Below, piece by piece: positions 1 through 10,491 of a DNA stretch of 64,000 nucleotides; position 1 is the first letter of the stretch, and each line of letters opens with the position of its first letter. The notes under the pieces are model-generated. The model searched no databases. It saw nothing but the letters and a program-made list of their open reading frames with translations, and had not been told where the DNA came from. The DNA comes from Buchnera aphidicola (Diuraphis noxia). Lineage in GTDB: Bacteria; Pseudomonadota; Gammaproteobacteria; Enterobacterales; Enterobacteriaceae. The stretch covers positions 434,001 through 498,000 of the forward strand of contig NZ_CP013259.1 of NCBI RefSeq assembly GCF_001700895.1, written 5' to 3'. Made by a program: the position numbers and the translations under genes.

Positions 1-1244
1 ATTAAGTAGGCTTCAGAAGTAGAAAACACAAATTTACCTGAAGTGATATCAACTTGTCCTCCAGAAAAATTTACAGCATATATACCATAATCAACACTTT
101 TTATAATATCGTCTATTTTTGATTTTCCAGGCAACATATAAGTGTTCGTCATACGAGGCATAGGCAAATAAGAATAAGATTCACGACGACCATTTCCTGT
201 AGATTTTGTACCCATTAAGTGTGCATTAAGTTTATCTTGCATATATTTTTTTAATATTCCCTTTTCAATTAATATATTATGTTGACCTGGAGTGCCTTCA
301 TCATCAATGTTCAATGAACCACGTTGATTAGATATTGTTCCATCATCAATGATAGTACATAATTCTGATGCTACTTTTTTACCAATCATATTCGTAAAAA
401 TAGAAGTTTTTCTTCTATTAAAATCACCTTCTAAACCATGTCCAATTGCTTCATGCAATAAAACACCTGGCCAACCAGATCCTAAAACTACTGGAAATGT
501 ACCTGATGGAGCTTCTTTAGAAGATAAATTTAGTAAAGCAATTCGTACTGCTTCTTTAGCCCAATAATCAATTCTCACTTCATTAGAATTTTCATATTTT
601 TTTAAAAAAAAGTCATAATTCGTACGACTACTTCCTCCACTTCTGCCCCGTTCTCTTTTCCCATGATCTTCAACTAAAACACTAATTGAAAAATATACTA
701 GCGGTCTTATATCTGCAGCTAAACTGCCATCAGTTGAAGCAACTAACACTTGTTCGTATGAGCCTGTTAAAGTAACATTGACTTCTACAACACGATGATC
801 AAAGCTACGAGCAATATGATTTGCCCTATAAAGCAAGTCATTTTTATCTTGAGAAGAAAATTTATGTAAAGGATTAATATTAGTGTAAAATGGTACTGTA
901 TTTTTTGTTGATAATGTTTTTGTTTTACCTCCTCCTTTTGTAAATATAATACTATTAGCCATATTTGTACTTTTTATTAAAGATTTTAGTGATATTTGAT
1001 CTGCGTATGCAAAGCCTGTAGTCTCTCCTTGAATAGCTCTTACTCCCACGCCTTGATCTGAATGACAACTACCTTCTTTAATAATTCCATTTTCTAAATG
1101 CCAAGATTCATAAAGATGAGATTGAAAATAAAAATCCCCGTAATCTATTTTACGCTTACAAAGTTCTTCTAAACAAATAAAAATATCTTGATGATTTATT
1201 TTATTTACAGTTAATAAAGATTCAGTAACTAATTCAACTGTCAT
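1..1244 (-). CDS. tldD: TldD metalloprotease subunit (partial, 3' end outside window)
   Basis: The reading frame is open from an ATG at 1244 ([11 protein letters not shown]) to the window edge, covering about 414 of the roughly 480 residues usual for TldD. TldD forms a heterodimeric zinc protease with TldE/PmbA that degrades or matures unfolded peptides in the cytoplasm. The zinc motif [11 protein letters not shown] is intact (HExxxH), and the tract DYGDFYFQS near residue 40 and [13 protein letters not shown] near the visible end match E. coli TldD along their whole length. It is transcribed divergently from aroQ, with about 110 bp between them. The C-terminus cannot be judged. Confidence 0.95.
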   Translation of the reverse strand, partial: MTVELVTESLLTVNKINHQDIFICLEELCKRKIDYGDFYFQSHLYESWHLENGIIKEGSCHSDQGVGVRAIQGETTGFAYADQISLKSLIKSTNMANSIIFTKGGGKTKTLSTKNTVPFYTNINPLHKFSSQDKNDLLYRANHIARSFDHRVVEVNVTLTGSYEQVLVASTDGSLAADIRPLVYFSISVLVEDHGKRERGRSGGSSRTNYDFFLKKYENSNEVRIDYWAKEAVRIALLNLSSKEAPSGTFPVVLGSGWPGVLLHEAIGHGLEGDFNRRKTSIFTNMIGKKVASELCTIIDDGTISNQRGSLNIDDEGTPGQHNILIEKGILKKYMQDKLNAHLMGTKSTGNGRRESYSYLPMPRMTNTYMLPGKSKIDDIIKSVDYGIYAVNFSGGQVDITSGKFVFSTSEAYL

Positions 1245-1356
1245 TTGAACCCGCTTAATTTATAATGGTCTTGTAAAAACTTATTATAAAATATAAAATA
1301 AAAAATAAACAACATTTTTTATATGTTTAAAACAATTCTTAAGTAGAGATTTCTAT

Positions 1357-1806
1357 ATGAAACAAAATAAAAACATATTAATAGTAAATGGACCTAATTT
1401 AAATCTTTTAGGGACAAGGGAAATCGAAATCTATGGACATCTTAGTTTGCTTGATTTATTAGAAAAATTAGAAAAAGAAGCTAAAAAACTAAATTTTAAA
1501 TTACAACATTTACAATCTAATGCAGAACATGTTTTAATTGATACAATTCATGCTTCAAAAAATAAAATTGACTATATTATTATTAATCCTGCAGCATTTA
1601 CACATACTAGTATAGCAATTAGAGACGCTTTAATTTCTGTTGATATTCCATTTATTGAAGTTCATATTTCAAATATTTATTCAAGAGAAAACTTTCGTTC
1701 CCATTCATGGTTATCTGACATTTCTAAAGGTGTAATAAGTGGGCTGGGTGTCGACGGTTATATTTGGGCGCTAAAAACAATCTTTAACAGAATTGGGAAA
1801 ATATAA
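1357..1806 (+). CDS. aroQ: 3-dehydroquinate dehydratase, type II
   Basis: This 149-residue protein catalyses 3-dehydroquinate to 3-dehydroshikimate, the third step of the shikimate pathway that feeds aromatic amino acid synthesis for the host. It has the type II signature: [12 protein letters not shown] at 11-22, a tyrosine at 26 on the lid loop, NPAAFTHTS starting at 77 and the catalytic histidine in EVHISN at 103. Length is normal for the dodecameric type II family. E. coli uses the unrelated type I enzyme AroD for this step, so this is a non-homologous solution. It is a monocistronic gene facing fis tail to tail. Confidence 0.96.
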   Translation: MKQNKNILIVNGPNLNLLGTREIEIYGHLSLLDLLEKLEKEAKKLNFKLQHLQSNAEHVLIDTIHASKNKIDYIIINPAAFTHTSIAIRDALISVDIPFIEVHISNIYSRENFRSHSWLSDISKGVISGLGVDGYIWALKTIFNRIGKI

Positions 1807-1850
1807 AAACATGAAAAAATTTATGAATATATTTTTTTAAAAAAAGATCT

Positions 1851-1898
1851 TGCACTCTCTTATAAGAAATTAATTCTTAATAAAACATAGAAAGTGCA
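1851..1898. terminator. Hairpin between convergent aroQ and fis
   Basis: The inverted repeat TGCACT (1851-1856) / AGTGCA (1893-1898) encloses a smaller AAGAA/TTCTT hairpin and is flanked by A-rich and T-rich tracts on both sides. It sits in the gap between two convergent genes, so a bidirectional terminator is a reasonable inference. The stem is short. Confidence 0.4.
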
Positions 1899-1923
1899 GA
1901 AAAAAATAATATTTAAATCTTCA

Positions 1924-2220
1924 CTAATTCATACCATATTGTTTTAATTTTTTACGTAATGTACTTCGATTAATTCCCATTAGTAAAGCTGCACGTGTTT
2001 GATTTCCTCGAGTATGTTGCATAACTATATCTAATAAAGGTTGTTCTAATTCAGCTAACACTAATTTATATAAATTATTTATACATTTTCCATTTAGATT
2101 TAATAGATAATGTTTTAAAGATTTTTTTACAGATTCACGCAAAGGTTTTTTGACAATTTGATTTCGAGAATTCATAAAAGATACGATTAAAAATTCTGTT
2201 TTTGTAGATTCATCTAACAT
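1924..2220 (-). CDS. fis: Nucleoid-associated protein Fis
   Basis: At 98 residues it has exactly the family length. Fis is a homodimeric DNA-bending protein that activates stable-RNA promoters and shapes the nucleoid. The C-terminal helix-turn-helix (about 73-95), including [21 protein letters not shown], is almost identical to E. coli, as is the dimerisation core [15 protein letters not shown]. The N-terminal beta-hairpin region is more divergent. In E. coli fis is co-transcribed behind dusB; here dusB is absent and fis stands alone between aroQ and rluD. It is one of very few DNA-binding regulators in this window. Confidence 0.95.
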   Translation of the reverse strand: MLDESTKTEFLIVSFMNSRNQIVKKPLRESVKKSLKHYLLNLNGKCINNLYKLVLAELEQPLLDIVMQHTRGNQTRAALLMGINRSTLRKKLKQYGMN

Positions 2221-2345
2221 GATATTGGCAACTCTTTATTTTTTTAAATTAAAAAAATTATAAAATTAAAAAACAAGTAAATTTAGAATAAATAATATGT
2301 TTTATTTAAAATAAATACAATAAATAAAAAATAACTTTCCGATTT

Positions 2346-3287
2346 TTATAAATTCAAAAGAAGATTTTTCATATCTTGAGGAAGCGGAATTGTCCAAGAC
2401 ATCAAAGATCGACTAGCAGGATGACAAAAAGCAATATGACTGGCATGTAATGCTTGACGAGAAAATTGATATTTTTTTTTATATACATCCTGATATTTTT
2501 GATAACTTATACAACGATTAAGACCTCTATATAGAGGATCTCCAACCAAGGGATAGCCAATATGTAACATGTGAACACGAATTTGATGTGTTCGCCCTGT
2601 TTCCAATCGTATCAATATATGAGTATGACATTTAAAACCATTGATGATTTTGTAGTGCGTAACTGATTTTTTTCCCAAATGATGAACCATCATACATATT
2701 CTCTTTTTATGGTGACGCATAATAGGAGCATTTATAGTTCCACCAGAAATCATTTTTCCTTTGACAATGCCCTGGTATTCTCTAGAAATTTTTCTTTTTT
2801 TTAACAATTTTAATAAAAAATTGTAAGAAAAAATAGTTTTTGCTATTACCATTAATCCACTTGTATTTTTATCTAAACGATGAACGATACCTGCTCGCGG
2901 TAAATATTTAATATTTTTATAATGATATAATAAAGCATTAAAAATAGTACCTGTATTATTACCAGCACCTGGATGAACAACTAAACCCGCAGGTTTGTTA
3001 ATAACTAATATTTCATTATCTTCATAAACAATATTCAAATTAATTTTCTCTGGCAGATTAAATGAAATATCATTTAAAAAAATATAGACAGTAATTATTT
3101 CTCCGCCTAATATTTTTCTATCAGGTTGATTAACTATATGATCATTAATAAAAACTTGATTAATTAAAATTAATTGTTTTAAATATGAACGAGAATATTC
3201 TTTAAACAATTTAGATAACACCTGATCTAATCTTTTCCCTGATAAAGAAACAGAAGATACAATGGCATTTAGTTTTATTTTTTTCAA
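2346..3287 (-). CDS. rluD: 23S rRNA pseudouridine synthase D
   Basis: This 313-residue protein isomerises uridines 1911, 1915 and 1917 in helix 69 of 23S rRNA. An N-terminal S4 RNA-binding domain (about 15-75) is followed by the catalytic domain with HRLDKNTSGLM, whose aspartate at about 139 is the nucleophile. The later motif LETGRTHQIRVH is also present. Length is close to the E. coli protein (326). The gene is divergent from bamD, the same pairing as rluD/bamD in E. coli. Confidence 0.95.
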   Translation of the reverse strand: MKKIKLNAIVSSVSLSGKRLDQVLSKLFKEYSRSYLKQLILINQVFINDHIVNQPDRKILGGEIITVYIFLNDISFNLPEKINLNIVYEDNEILVINKPAGLVVHPGAGNNTGTIFNALLYHYKNIKYLPRAGIVHRLDKNTSGLMVIAKTIFSYNFLLKLLKKRKISREYQGIVKGKMISGGTINAPIMRHHKKRICMMVHHLGKKSVTHYKIINGFKCHTHILIRLETGRTHQIRVHMLHIGYPLVGDPLYRGLNRCISYQKYQDVYKKKYQFSRQALHASHIAFCHPASRSLMSWTIPLPQDMKNLLLNL

Positions 3288-3429
3288 AAATATTATCCTC
3301 GCTATAATTAAATATTATATACATTTATAAACTTAATTCTAAAAATTTATAAAAAATAATATTTAATAATACTATTAAATATAAATTTTTTTAATAAAAA
3401 TTTTATTAAATCAAACTGAATAAATCATA

Positions 3430-4164
3430 ATGAAAACAAAATACAAAGCTATATTTATTTTTATCATTCTATTTTTAAATTTAACAGTACATTGTCAAAC
3501 TTTAAAGTATTTTCCTTTAATCAAAAAAAATATGCTTTACGAAAATGCTAAAAAAAAATTAAAAGAAAAAAAATTTGATGAAGCAATAACCATCTTAGAA
3601 AATATAAAAAAAAATAATATTTTTAATACTGATAATGATAAAATTCAAATAAATTTAATTTATGTATATTACAAAAATTTTAATTTTAATATGGCTCAAA
3701 AAACTGTACAAGAATTTATCAGTCTTTATCCACATCATCCAAATTTAGATTATGTATTATACATGAAAGCTTTAATTGTTTTAGCTATGGATAAACATAT
3801 ATTCTTTAAAATTTTTCCTATAGAATATGATAAAAACGATCCTATTCACGCAATAAATGCATTTTTTCAATTTAAATATTTAATTGATAGATATCCTAAT
3901 AGTCCATATGTAATAAATTCTAAAAAACACATGATATGTATAAAACGTCGTTTATCAGAATATGATCTGAAAATTTTAAAATTTTATTTTTCACGTAAAA
4001 AATATATAGCAGTTATTAATAGAGGTGAAGAAATCATTCAGAAATATCCAGAAACATTAGCTGCACGAAAAGCATTGACATATATGAAACAATCTTTTTT
4101 TGCTCTAAAGATTTTCGATACTGCTAAAAAAATATCAAAAATAATATCGTTAAACAATAATTGA
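3430..4164 (+). CDS. bamD: Outer-membrane protein assembly factor BamD
   Basis: This 244-residue protein is built of tetratricopeptide-like repeats. It is an essential partner of BamA in inserting beta-barrel proteins into the outer membrane. It matches E. coli BamD across its length, for example NLIYVYYKNFNFNMAQ and the tract HPNLDYVLYMKAL. The N-terminus has a hydrophobic signal segment (residues 6-20), but the expected lipobox reads T-V-H-C with Cys22. Histidine at the -1 position is atypical where Gly, Ala or Ser is normal, so lipid attachment is uncertain. The position next to rluD is as in E. coli. Confidence 0.93.
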   Translation: MKTKYKAIFIFIILFLNLTVHCQTLKYFPLIKKNMLYENAKKKLKEKKFDEAITILENIKKNNIFNTDNDKIQINLIYVYYKNFNFNMAQKTVQEFISLYPHHPNLDYVLYMKALIVLAMDKHIFFKIFPIEYDKNDPIHAINAFFQFKYLIDRYPNSPYVINSKKHMICIKRRLSEYDLKILKFYFSRKKYIAVINRGEEIIQKYPETLAARKALTYMKQSFFALKIFDTAKKISKIISLNNN

Positions 4165-4236
4165 AAAACTAATTAATAGTTTTAAAAATATTGAAGTATA
4201 AATTAATATTTGATTTTAAAATTAAAAAGAATAATC

Positions 4237-6891
4237 ATGAATAAAACAACCAGTGAAATACGTCAAGATTTTCTAAAATTTTTTCAAAATAAAGGACATA
4301 TAATTCTTCCAGGTAGTTCTTTAGTTCCAGAAGACGATTCTACTTTATTATTTACTAATGCTGGTATGAATCAATTTAAAGAAATTTTTTTAGGTCAAAA
4401 AAAAATTAATCACTCTCGTGTTGTTACAGTTCAAAACTGTTTAAGAACTGGTGGAAAACATAATGATTTAGAAAATGTAGGATATACTTCTAAACATCAT
4501 ACATTTTTTGAAATGCTTGGTAATTTTAGTTTTAATGATTACTTTAAAGAAGAAGCTATACAATATGCTTGGGAATTATTAACATCAAAAAAATGGTTTA
4601 ATATACCTGAAGATAAATTATGGGTTTCAGTCTATAAAAATGATTATGAATCATATAAAATCTGGAAAAATATAATTCAAATACCTCCCGAACGTATTAT
4701 AAGGATAGGTGATAAAAATAATTGCAAGTATAATTCCGATAATTTTTGGCAAATGGGAGATACTGGTCCATGCGGACCATCAACGGAAATATTTTATAAT
4801 TATAGTGATAAATTAATAAAAAATTCATTAGAATTTTTCAAAAATGAAGGTAATTGTTTTCTTGAAATTTGGAATATTGTTTTTATAGAATTCAATCGAA
4901 TTTCAAAAACAAAAATAGTTCATTTACCAAACAAATGCATAGATACTGGTATGGGACTAGAAAGAATATCTGCTGTTTTACAAAACGTAAATTCTAATTA
5001 TGATATTGATATATTTCAAGAATTAATTAAAAATATATCCATGTTAACTTCTATAAAAGATTTAAATCACGTTTCATTGAGAATTATAGCTGATCACATT
5101 AGATCATGTGCATACATTATTTCAGATAATATTATTCCATCTAATGAAAACAGAGGTTACGTTTTAAGACGAATTATTAGAAGAGCCTTAAGACATGGGC
5201 ACAAACTTGGCATTAAAGAAAAGTTTTTTTATAAATTAGTATCTACTTTAATTAAAGTAATGGGTGAAAACTCTGATATATTAAAGAAAAAAAAAGAAAA
5301 AATAAAAAAAATATTAAAAATGGAAGAAATACAATTTTCTTATACTCTCGATAAAGGACTAAAAATATTAGATGACGAAATAAAAAAAGCAAATTCTAAC
5401 ACACTTTCTGGTGAAACCCTTTTTTATCTTTATGATACCTTTGGGTTTCCCATTGATTTAACATCTGATGTGTGTCGTGAAAAAAATATAAAAATAGATT
5501 ATATTAGTTATAAGTTACTAAAAGAAAAACAAAAAAGAGAATCTAGTAGAAAAAATAAATTCTATAAAAATTACAATAATAGTATCATTGTAAATGATAA
5601 ATGCTTATTTGAAGGATACAACAAACATAAGACAAAATCTGTAGTAAGATATATTTTTATAAAAAATCAATTAGTTAAAAAAATTATGAAAAATGAAACT
5701 GGAATTATTTTTCTTGATAAAACAACATTTTACGGAGAATCTGGTGGACAAATAGGAGATATAGGTGAATTATACAATAAAAATTCACGTTTTATAGTCG
5801 AAAATACAAAAAGATACGGGAAATCAATAGGACATATTGGAAAACTCATTATAGGGGAAATTAAAGTTCATGATTGTATATCTAGTCAGATCAATCAAAA
5901 TTATCGACATTCTATTCAAATAAACCATTCAGCTACACATTTACTACATGCTGCACTACGTGAAACTTTTGGAGATGATGTATTTCAAAAAGGTTCTTTG
6001 GTCTCTGATACACATTTAAGATTTGATTTTTCTTGCTTTAAAACCATAAAAACATCTCATATTCAAAAAATTGAACATATTATTAATATGAAAATTCGTG
6101 ATAATATTCTTATTAAAGCACAAATGTTAAATTTAGAAGAAGCAAAAAAAAAGAAAGCAATGTGTTTGTTTGAAAATAAATATAGCTCTAAAGTCAGAAC
6201 TGTCTTTATAAAAGATTTTTCGATTGAACTTTGCGGTGGAACTCATACAAAAAGAACTGGAGATATAGGACTTTTTAAAATTTTTTCTCAATCAAGTGTA
6301 TCTTCCGGAATTAAAAGAATTGAAGCTAAAACTGGACAAAAAGCAATAGCTTATTTACATGAAAAAGATAATAATATACAAGATATATCTTTTTTACTAA
6401 ATTGTAATTCTGCTTGCATTAAAGATAAAATCACAAAATTAATAAATAAAACAAAACAATTAGAAAATAAAATCATTGATTTTCAAAATAAAGAAAATGC
6501 AAAAAATATAAAAAAATTAGTTAAAAATGCTAATGAAATAAAAGGAATAAAATTTATATCACATATCTTTCATAATTATGAACATAAATTATTACGAACA
6601 ATAGTTAATCAATTAAAAAAAGAACTAAAGAACATAGTGATAATATTGGTTAATATTATAGATAACCATTTTACTATTGTGATTGGAGTGTCAAAAAATT
6701 TAATTAATCATATAACAGCTAAAAATATTATAAATATAATTATGAAAAAAATAAAAGGAAACGGTGGAGGAAAAGAAGAAATCGCCGAAGGAGGAGGTAT
6801 CAATACAAAAAAATTACCGATTATTTTAAATAGTATGCAATCATGGATTAATGTTAAATTAAAAAATAAAGATGATTTTTTAATATATTAA
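4237..6891 (+). CDS. alaS: Alanyl-tRNA synthetase
   Basis: I place the start at the ATG at 4237 (MNKTTSEIRQDF), matching the E. coli start, rather than an in-frame TTG 27 nt upstream. The protein is 884 residues (E. coli 876). Class II motifs are visible: TLLFTNAGMNQF (motif 1), the motif 2 region around YTSKHHTFFEMLGNFSF, and GYVLRRIIRRALRHG (motif 3). The editing domain is intact, with HSATHLLHAAL and CGGTHTKRTGDIG supplying zinc and catalytic residues. The C-terminal domain keeps the GNGGGKEEIAEGGG segment. It precedes csrA, as in E. coli. Confidence 0.97.
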   Translation: MNKTTSEIRQDFLKFFQNKGHIILPGSSLVPEDDSTLLFTNAGMNQFKEIFLGQKKINHSRVVTVQNCLRTGGKHNDLENVGYTSKHHTFFEMLGNFSFNDYFKEEAIQYAWELLTSKKWFNIPEDKLWVSVYKNDYESYKIWKNIIQIPPERIIRIGDKNNCKYNSDNFWQMGDTGPCGPSTEIFYNYSDKLIKNSLEFFKNEGNCFLEIWNIVFIEFNRISKTKIVHLPNKCIDTGMGLERISAVLQNVNSNYDIDIFQELIKNISMLTSIKDLNHVSLRIIADHIRSCAYIISDNIIPSNENRGYVLRRIIRRALRHGHKLGIKEKFFYKLVSTLIKVMGENSDILKKKKEKIKKILKMEEIQFSYTLDKGLKILDDEIKKANSNTLSGETLFYLYDTFGFPIDLTSDVCREKNIKIDYISYKLLKEKQKRESSRKNKFYKNYNNSIIVNDKCLFEGYNKHKTKSVVRYIFIKNQLVKKIMKNETGIIFLDKTTFYGESGGQIGDIGELYNKNSRFIVENTKRYGKSIGHIGKLIIGEIKVHDCISSQINQNYRHSIQINHSATHLLHAALRETFGDDVFQKGSLVSDTHLRFDFSCFKTIKTSHIQKIEHIINMKIRDNILIKAQMLNLEEAKKKKAMCLFENKYSSKVRTVFIKDFSIELCGGTHTKRTGDIGLFKIFSQSSVSSGIKRIEAKTGQKAIAYLHEKDNNIQDISFLLNCNSACIKDKITKLINKTKQLENKIIDFQNKENAKNIKKLVKNANEIKGIKFISHIFHNYEHKLLRTIVNQLKKELKNIVIILVNIIDNHFTIVIGVSKNLINHITAKNIINIIMKKIKGNGGGKEEIAEGGGINTKKLPIILNSMQSWINVKLKNKDDFLIY

Positions 6892-6939
6892 AAAGTAAAT
6901 TTATTTTAAATTAAAAGTTTTTAAACAAATAATACTAAT

Positions 6940-6969
6940 TTGTGTCAATCTACTTATAAAAAATATAAT
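6940..6969 (+). promoter_or_regulatory. Candidate sigma-70 promoter for csrA
   Basis: TTGTGT (6940-6945) and TATAAT (6964-6969) are separated by 18 bp and lie about 100 nt upstream of the csrA start. In such AT-rich DNA -10-like hexamers are frequent, so this remains a candidate. Confidence 0.35.
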
Positions 6970-7071
6970 ATATCATAAAATGTTTTTTGGTCTACGTTTA
7001 ACCCTATATTATTCATAAAACCAGGGATTGGAAAGACCGAACTCTTTTAATCTTTTAAGGAGCAAAAAATA

Positions 7072-7257
7072 ATGCTGATTCTAACTCGTCGAGTTGGCGA
7101 AACATTAATCATTGGAGATGAAATAACTGTAACAGTACTAGGAGTTAAAGGTAACCAAGTTCGAGTTGGTGTTAACGCCCCTAAAGAAGTTTCGGTACAT
7201 CGTGAAGAAATCTATCAACGTATTCAAGCTGAAAAAAAACAAAAAAAAAGTTTCTAA
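7072..7257 (+). CDS. csrA: Carbon storage regulator CsrA (RNA-binding)
   Basis: This 61-residue protein is nearly identical to E. coli CsrA, from [12 protein letters not shown] to [12 protein letters not shown]. CsrA is a homodimer that binds GGA motifs in mRNA leaders and controls their translation and decay. The RNA-binding residues at both ends (LTRRVGE and the RVGVNAP-VHREE region) are preserved. A strong Shine-Dalgarno AAGGAG lies 8-9 nt before the ATG, stronger than for most neighbours. It sits between alaS and tRNA-Ser as in E. coli and is followed by a clear terminator. Confidence 0.97.
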   Translation: MLILTRRVGETLIIGDEITVTVLGVKGNQVRVGVNAPKEVSVHREEIYQRIQAEKKQKKSF

Positions 7258-7263
7258 TGAATC

Positions 7264-7300
7264 ATGCATCTTACTACTTGTTAAGTAAGATGCATTTTTA
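7264..7300 (+). terminator. Rho-independent terminator of csrA
   Basis: A perfect 12-bp stem (ATGCATCTTACT at 7264-7275, AGTAAGATGCAT at 7284-7295) with an 8-nt loop is followed directly by a T run. It begins just after the csrA stop codon and separates csrA from the tRNA genes. Confidence 0.85.
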
Positions 7301-7329
7301 TTCATCTCTATGAAATTCATAAAATGTGT

Positions 7330-7357
7330 TTGACTTATATCTAAAAAAAAGTACAAT
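7330..7357 (+). promoter_or_regulatory. Sigma-70 promoter for the tRNA-Ser/tRNA-Arg pair
   Basis: TTGACT (7330-7335) and TACAAT (7352-7357) are separated by 16 bp and end 23 nt before tRNA-Ser. The -35 is close to consensus and the position directly upstream of a stable-RNA gene supports the call. Confidence 0.55.
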
Positions 7358-7380
7358 AATGATTGTAAAATAAAAAATCA

Positions 7381-7470
7381 GGTGAGATGGCCGAGAGGTT
7401 AAAGGCGCTCCCCTGCTAAGGGAGTATGTAAAAAAATTTTGCATCGAGGGTTCGAATCCCTCTCTCACCG
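7381..7470 (+). tRNA. serV: tRNA-Ser (GCU)
   Basis: A 90-nt type II tRNA with a 7-bp acceptor GGTGAGA/TCTCACC and discriminator G. The anticodon GCT lies in CCCTGCTAAGGG, the variable arm is long and the T-loop TTCGAATCC is standard. CCA is not encoded. It reads AGU/AGC. The place after csrA is that of E. coli serV. Confidence 0.96.
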
Positions 7471-7501
7471 AAATAATATTATAATTGATCAACATCAATA
7501 T

Positions 7502-7575
7502 GCATCCGTAGCTCAGTTGGATAGAGTACTCGGCTACGAACCGAGCGGTCGGAGGTTCGAATCCTTCCGGATGCA
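7502..7575 (+). tRNA. argV: tRNA-Arg (ACG)
   Basis: A 74-nt cloverleaf with acceptor GCATCCG/CGGATGC, discriminator A and anticodon ACG at 7536-7538. A34 must be deaminated to inosine by TadA to read CGN codons. E. coli has four tandem copies here (argV-Y-Z-Q); this genome keeps one. Confidence 0.96.
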
Positions 7576-7667
7576 TAAAATATACTAAAATATCTCTTTA
7601 ACATGAACATGAATATAAACAAACTTTTTCAAAATATAAAATAAACATGTTAAATCAGGAGTAAAAA

Positions 7668-9224
7668 TTGATACAAGATATCTCAGAAAAAATTTCCTGG
7701 TTAAAACAAAATCCTAGAATATTAAAAGGTATCTTTCGAGGAATTGAGCGTGAAACTTTGAGAATTCAAAAAAATGGACGATTTTCTGAATCTTCACATC
7801 CCAATTCTATTGGATCAGCTTTAACCCATAAATGGATTACTACTGATTTCGCAGAAAATTTATTAGAATTCATCACTCCAAGTAGCAATAACATCAATTA
7901 CTTATTATCTTTTTTGAAAGATATTCATTGTTTTGTAGCATCTAAAACACAAAATGAAAGAATGTGGCCATTTAGTATACCCTACTGTTACGATGATAAA
8001 ACAAATATTAAAATTGCTCAATACGGATCTTCTAATTTAGGAAGAAAAAAAACTACTTATCGTATGGGTCTAAAAGCGCGTTATGGTGATCTTAAGAATA
8101 CCATTTCTGGTATACATTATAACTTTTCATTACCCTTAAATTTTTGGCGTCATTGGAAAGAAAAAAATAAAATAGATTCTATTTCATCAGGATATTTAAA
8201 TTTAATTAGAAATTATTATAGATTTGGCTGGATTATTCCTTATTTGTTTGGCGCGTCTCCAGCAATTACATCACATTTTTTAAAAAATAAACAAAAAATA
8301 CATAAATTCAAAAAGAACAAAGATAATATATATTATTTACCATGGTCTACTGCACTAAGATTAAGTGATATGGGATATACTAATACGAACATTATGGATT
8401 TAAACATTACATTTAATAATTTAAATTCATATCTTAAATCACTACAATATGCAATGATGACTCCATCAAAAAAATTTATAGAAATAGGTTTACAAGATAT
8501 ATCTGGCAACGTTCAACAATTAAATACTAATATTTTACAAATAGAAAACGAACTTTATACACAAATCAGACCCAAAAGAACACCATACAATGGTGAAACA
8601 CTTATAGAAGCATTAAAAAAAAGAGGTATTGAATATGTAGAAATACGTTCATTAGATATAAATCCATTTTCATCAATAGGTATAGATAAAAGTCAAATAT
8701 TATTATTAGATTTATTTTTAATCTGGTGTACCTTAATTGATTCCCCAAAGATGAATAAATCGGATTTTATCCTGACCACTAGAAACTGGGAAAAAATTAT
8801 TTTTGAAGGAAGAAAACCGAATCAAAAAATTTATATTAATCAAAAAAATGAAACAAAAACACTAGTTGAAATTGGTGAAACCATTTTTCAAGATCTCAAT
8901 AATATTGCGTATATACTTGATAAAATAGAAAATAATCAATTGTATCAAGAAGTATGCGAAAAAATCATTTCATTTTTTAAAAATCCAGATTTAACTTATT
9001 CTGCTCAATGCTTAAAATATTTTCTTGAAATAGGTGCAAAAGAAACTGGTTTAAATTTTTCAAATAAATACCATGAAGAATTCATTAATAAATCACATAA
9101 AATTTTGCATCAAACATTACTAGAAAATGAAGTCATACATTCACATGAAAAACAAAAAATTATAGAACAAGAAGACAAAATATCTTTTGAAGATTACATC
9201 AAAAATAAAAACTACCCATGCTAA
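7668..9224 (+). CDS. gshA: Glutamate-cysteine ligase
   Basis: This 518-residue protein equals the E. coli length (518) and makes gamma-glutamylcysteine, the first step of glutathione synthesis. Conserved tracts include GIERETLR near residue 26, [27 protein letters not shown] and [14 protein letters not shown]. The start is TTG at 7668 ([11 protein letters not shown]), preceded by AGGAG at 7-8 nt; E. coli gshA also begins with TTG at this position. It follows the tRNA-Ser/Arg pair as in E. coli. gshB, the next enzyme, is not in this window. Confidence 0.96.
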   Translation: MIQDISEKISWLKQNPRILKGIFRGIERETLRIQKNGRFSESSHPNSIGSALTHKWITTDFAENLLEFITPSSNNINYLLSFLKDIHCFVASKTQNERMWPFSIPYCYDDKTNIKIAQYGSSNLGRKKTTYRMGLKARYGDLKNTISGIHYNFSLPLNFWRHWKEKNKIDSISSGYLNLIRNYYRFGWIIPYLFGASPAITSHFLKNKQKIHKFKKNKDNIYYLPWSTALRLSDMGYTNTNIMDLNITFNNLNSYLKSLQYAMMTPSKKFIEIGLQDISGNVQQLNTNILQIENELYTQIRPKRTPYNGETLIEALKKRGIEYVEIRSLDINPFSSIGIDKSQILLLDLFLIWCTLIDSPKMNKSDFILTTRNWEKIIFEGRKPNQKIYINQKNETKTLVEIGETIFQDLNNIAYILDKIENNQLYQEVCEKIISFFKNPDLTYSAQCLKYFLEIGAKETGLNFSNKYHEEFINKSHKILHQTLLENEVIHSHEKQKIIEQEDKISFEDYIKNKNYPC

Positions 9225-9351
9225 CAATAAACATGGGCAATATTACAATGACCATATATTCTTATTCATAAAACATTCTTTTTATCTTTAAAAATTGATA
9301 TACTCAAAAAATATTTAATATTTAGCATTGAAAATTTTAAATCATATTACA

Positions 9352-10491
9352 TTATTTTGATAATTGATCTATTTTATCAGTTTTTTCCCAGGGAAACTCA
9401 TTTCTTCCAAAATGACCGTAAACTGCTGTACTAAGATAAATTGGCTGTATAAGATCTAACATCTTAATTAATCCATATGGACGTAAATCAAAAATATCAC
9501 GAATCAAAAAAATTAAAGATTGATTGCTGATTTTCCCAGTATTAAATGTTTCAACCATAATAGAAATTGGTTCTGCTATTCCAATTGCATATGATAATTG
9601 AATTTCACAACGATCAGCTAAACCAGCTGCCACAATATTTTTAGCTACATATCTAGCTGCATATGCTGCAGAACGATCTACTTTAGAAGGATCTTTGCCA
9701 GAAAAAGCTCCTCCACCGTGTCTAGACATACCACCGTAAGTATCTACAATAATTTTGCGACCAGTTAAACCGCAATCTGCAACTGGACCTCCTATAACAA
9801 ATCTACCGGTAGGATTAATAAAAAATTTAGTGTTTTTTGTTAGCCATTTTTTTGGTAAAACTGGTTTTATAATTTCATCCATAATTGCATCTTTTAAAAT
9901 ATTTTGAGAAATATTTTCTCGATGTTGTGTTGAAAAAACTACAGTGTCTATTGCTACTATATTTCCATTTTTATATCTAAACGTTACTTGACTTTTAGCA
10001 TCAGGCCTCAACCAAGGTAAAATTTTATTTTTTCTTAATTCAGATTGTTTTTTCATTAAAAGATGAGCATAAGTAATAGGAGCTGGCATGAAAACATCAG
10101 TCTCATTAGTAGCATAACCAAATATAATTCCTTGATCTCCAGCTCCTTGTTCTAAAGGATTAATACGATCTACACCTTGATTTATATCAATAGATTGTTT
10201 TCCAATTGTGCTTAAAACAGAACAAGAATCAGCATTAAACCCCGTATCAGAATCAATATAGCCGATATTTTTAATAGTATTACGAGTGATTTGTTCTACA
10301 TCAACCCATGCAGTTGTTGTAATTTCTCCTCCAATTAAAACCATCCCTGTTTTAACATATGTTTCACAGGCAACACGTGCTTTTTTATCTTGTTTAAGAA
10401 TTTCATCAAGTAAAGCATCAGAAATCTGATCAGCTATTTTATCTGGATGACCTTCTGAAACAGACTCAGATGTAAAAAGATATTCATTCAT
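9352..10491 (-). CDS. metK: S-adenosylmethionine synthetase
   Basis: This enzyme makes S-adenosylmethionine from ATP and methionine, supplying RsmE, CysG (SUMT domain), MiaB and QueE in this same window. The motifs [21 protein letters not shown] and [10 protein letters not shown] are intact. Two ATGs are close: 10497 and 10491. The AAGG box is only 3 nt from the first but 9 nt from the second, so I prefer 10491 ([10 protein letters not shown], 379 residues; E. coli 384). The gene is divergent from endA across about 250 bp. Confidence 0.96.
   Translation of the reverse strand: MNEYLFTSESVSEGHPDKIADQISDALLDEILKQDKKARVACETYVKTGMVLIGGEITTTAWVDVEQITRNTIKNIGYIDSDTGFNADSCSVLSTIGKQSIDINQGVDRINPLEQGAGDQGIIFGYATNETDVFMPAPITYAHLLMKKQSELRKNKILPWLRPDAKSQVTFRYKNGNIVAIDTVVFSTQHRENISQNILKDAIMDEIIKPVLPKKWLTKNTKFFINPTGRFVIGGPVADCGLTGRKIIVDTYGGMSRHGGGAFSGKDPSKVDRSAAYAARYVAKNIVAAGLADRCEIQLSYAIGIAEPISIMVETFNTGKISNQSLIFLIRDIFDLRPYGLIKMLDLIQPIYLSTAVYGHFGRNEFPWEKTDKIDQLSK

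Noticed and set aside
4210-4236. Upstream TTG start for alaS adding nine residues
   Set aside because: Homologues begin at the following ATG (MNKTTSEIRQ), and the extension has no support.
7298-7576. A 92-codon minus-strand ORF beginning MHPEGFEPPTARF across the tRNA-Ser and tRNA-Arg genes
   Set aside because: It is the antisense of two tRNA genes; the translated T-arm yields the familiar EGFEP artefact.
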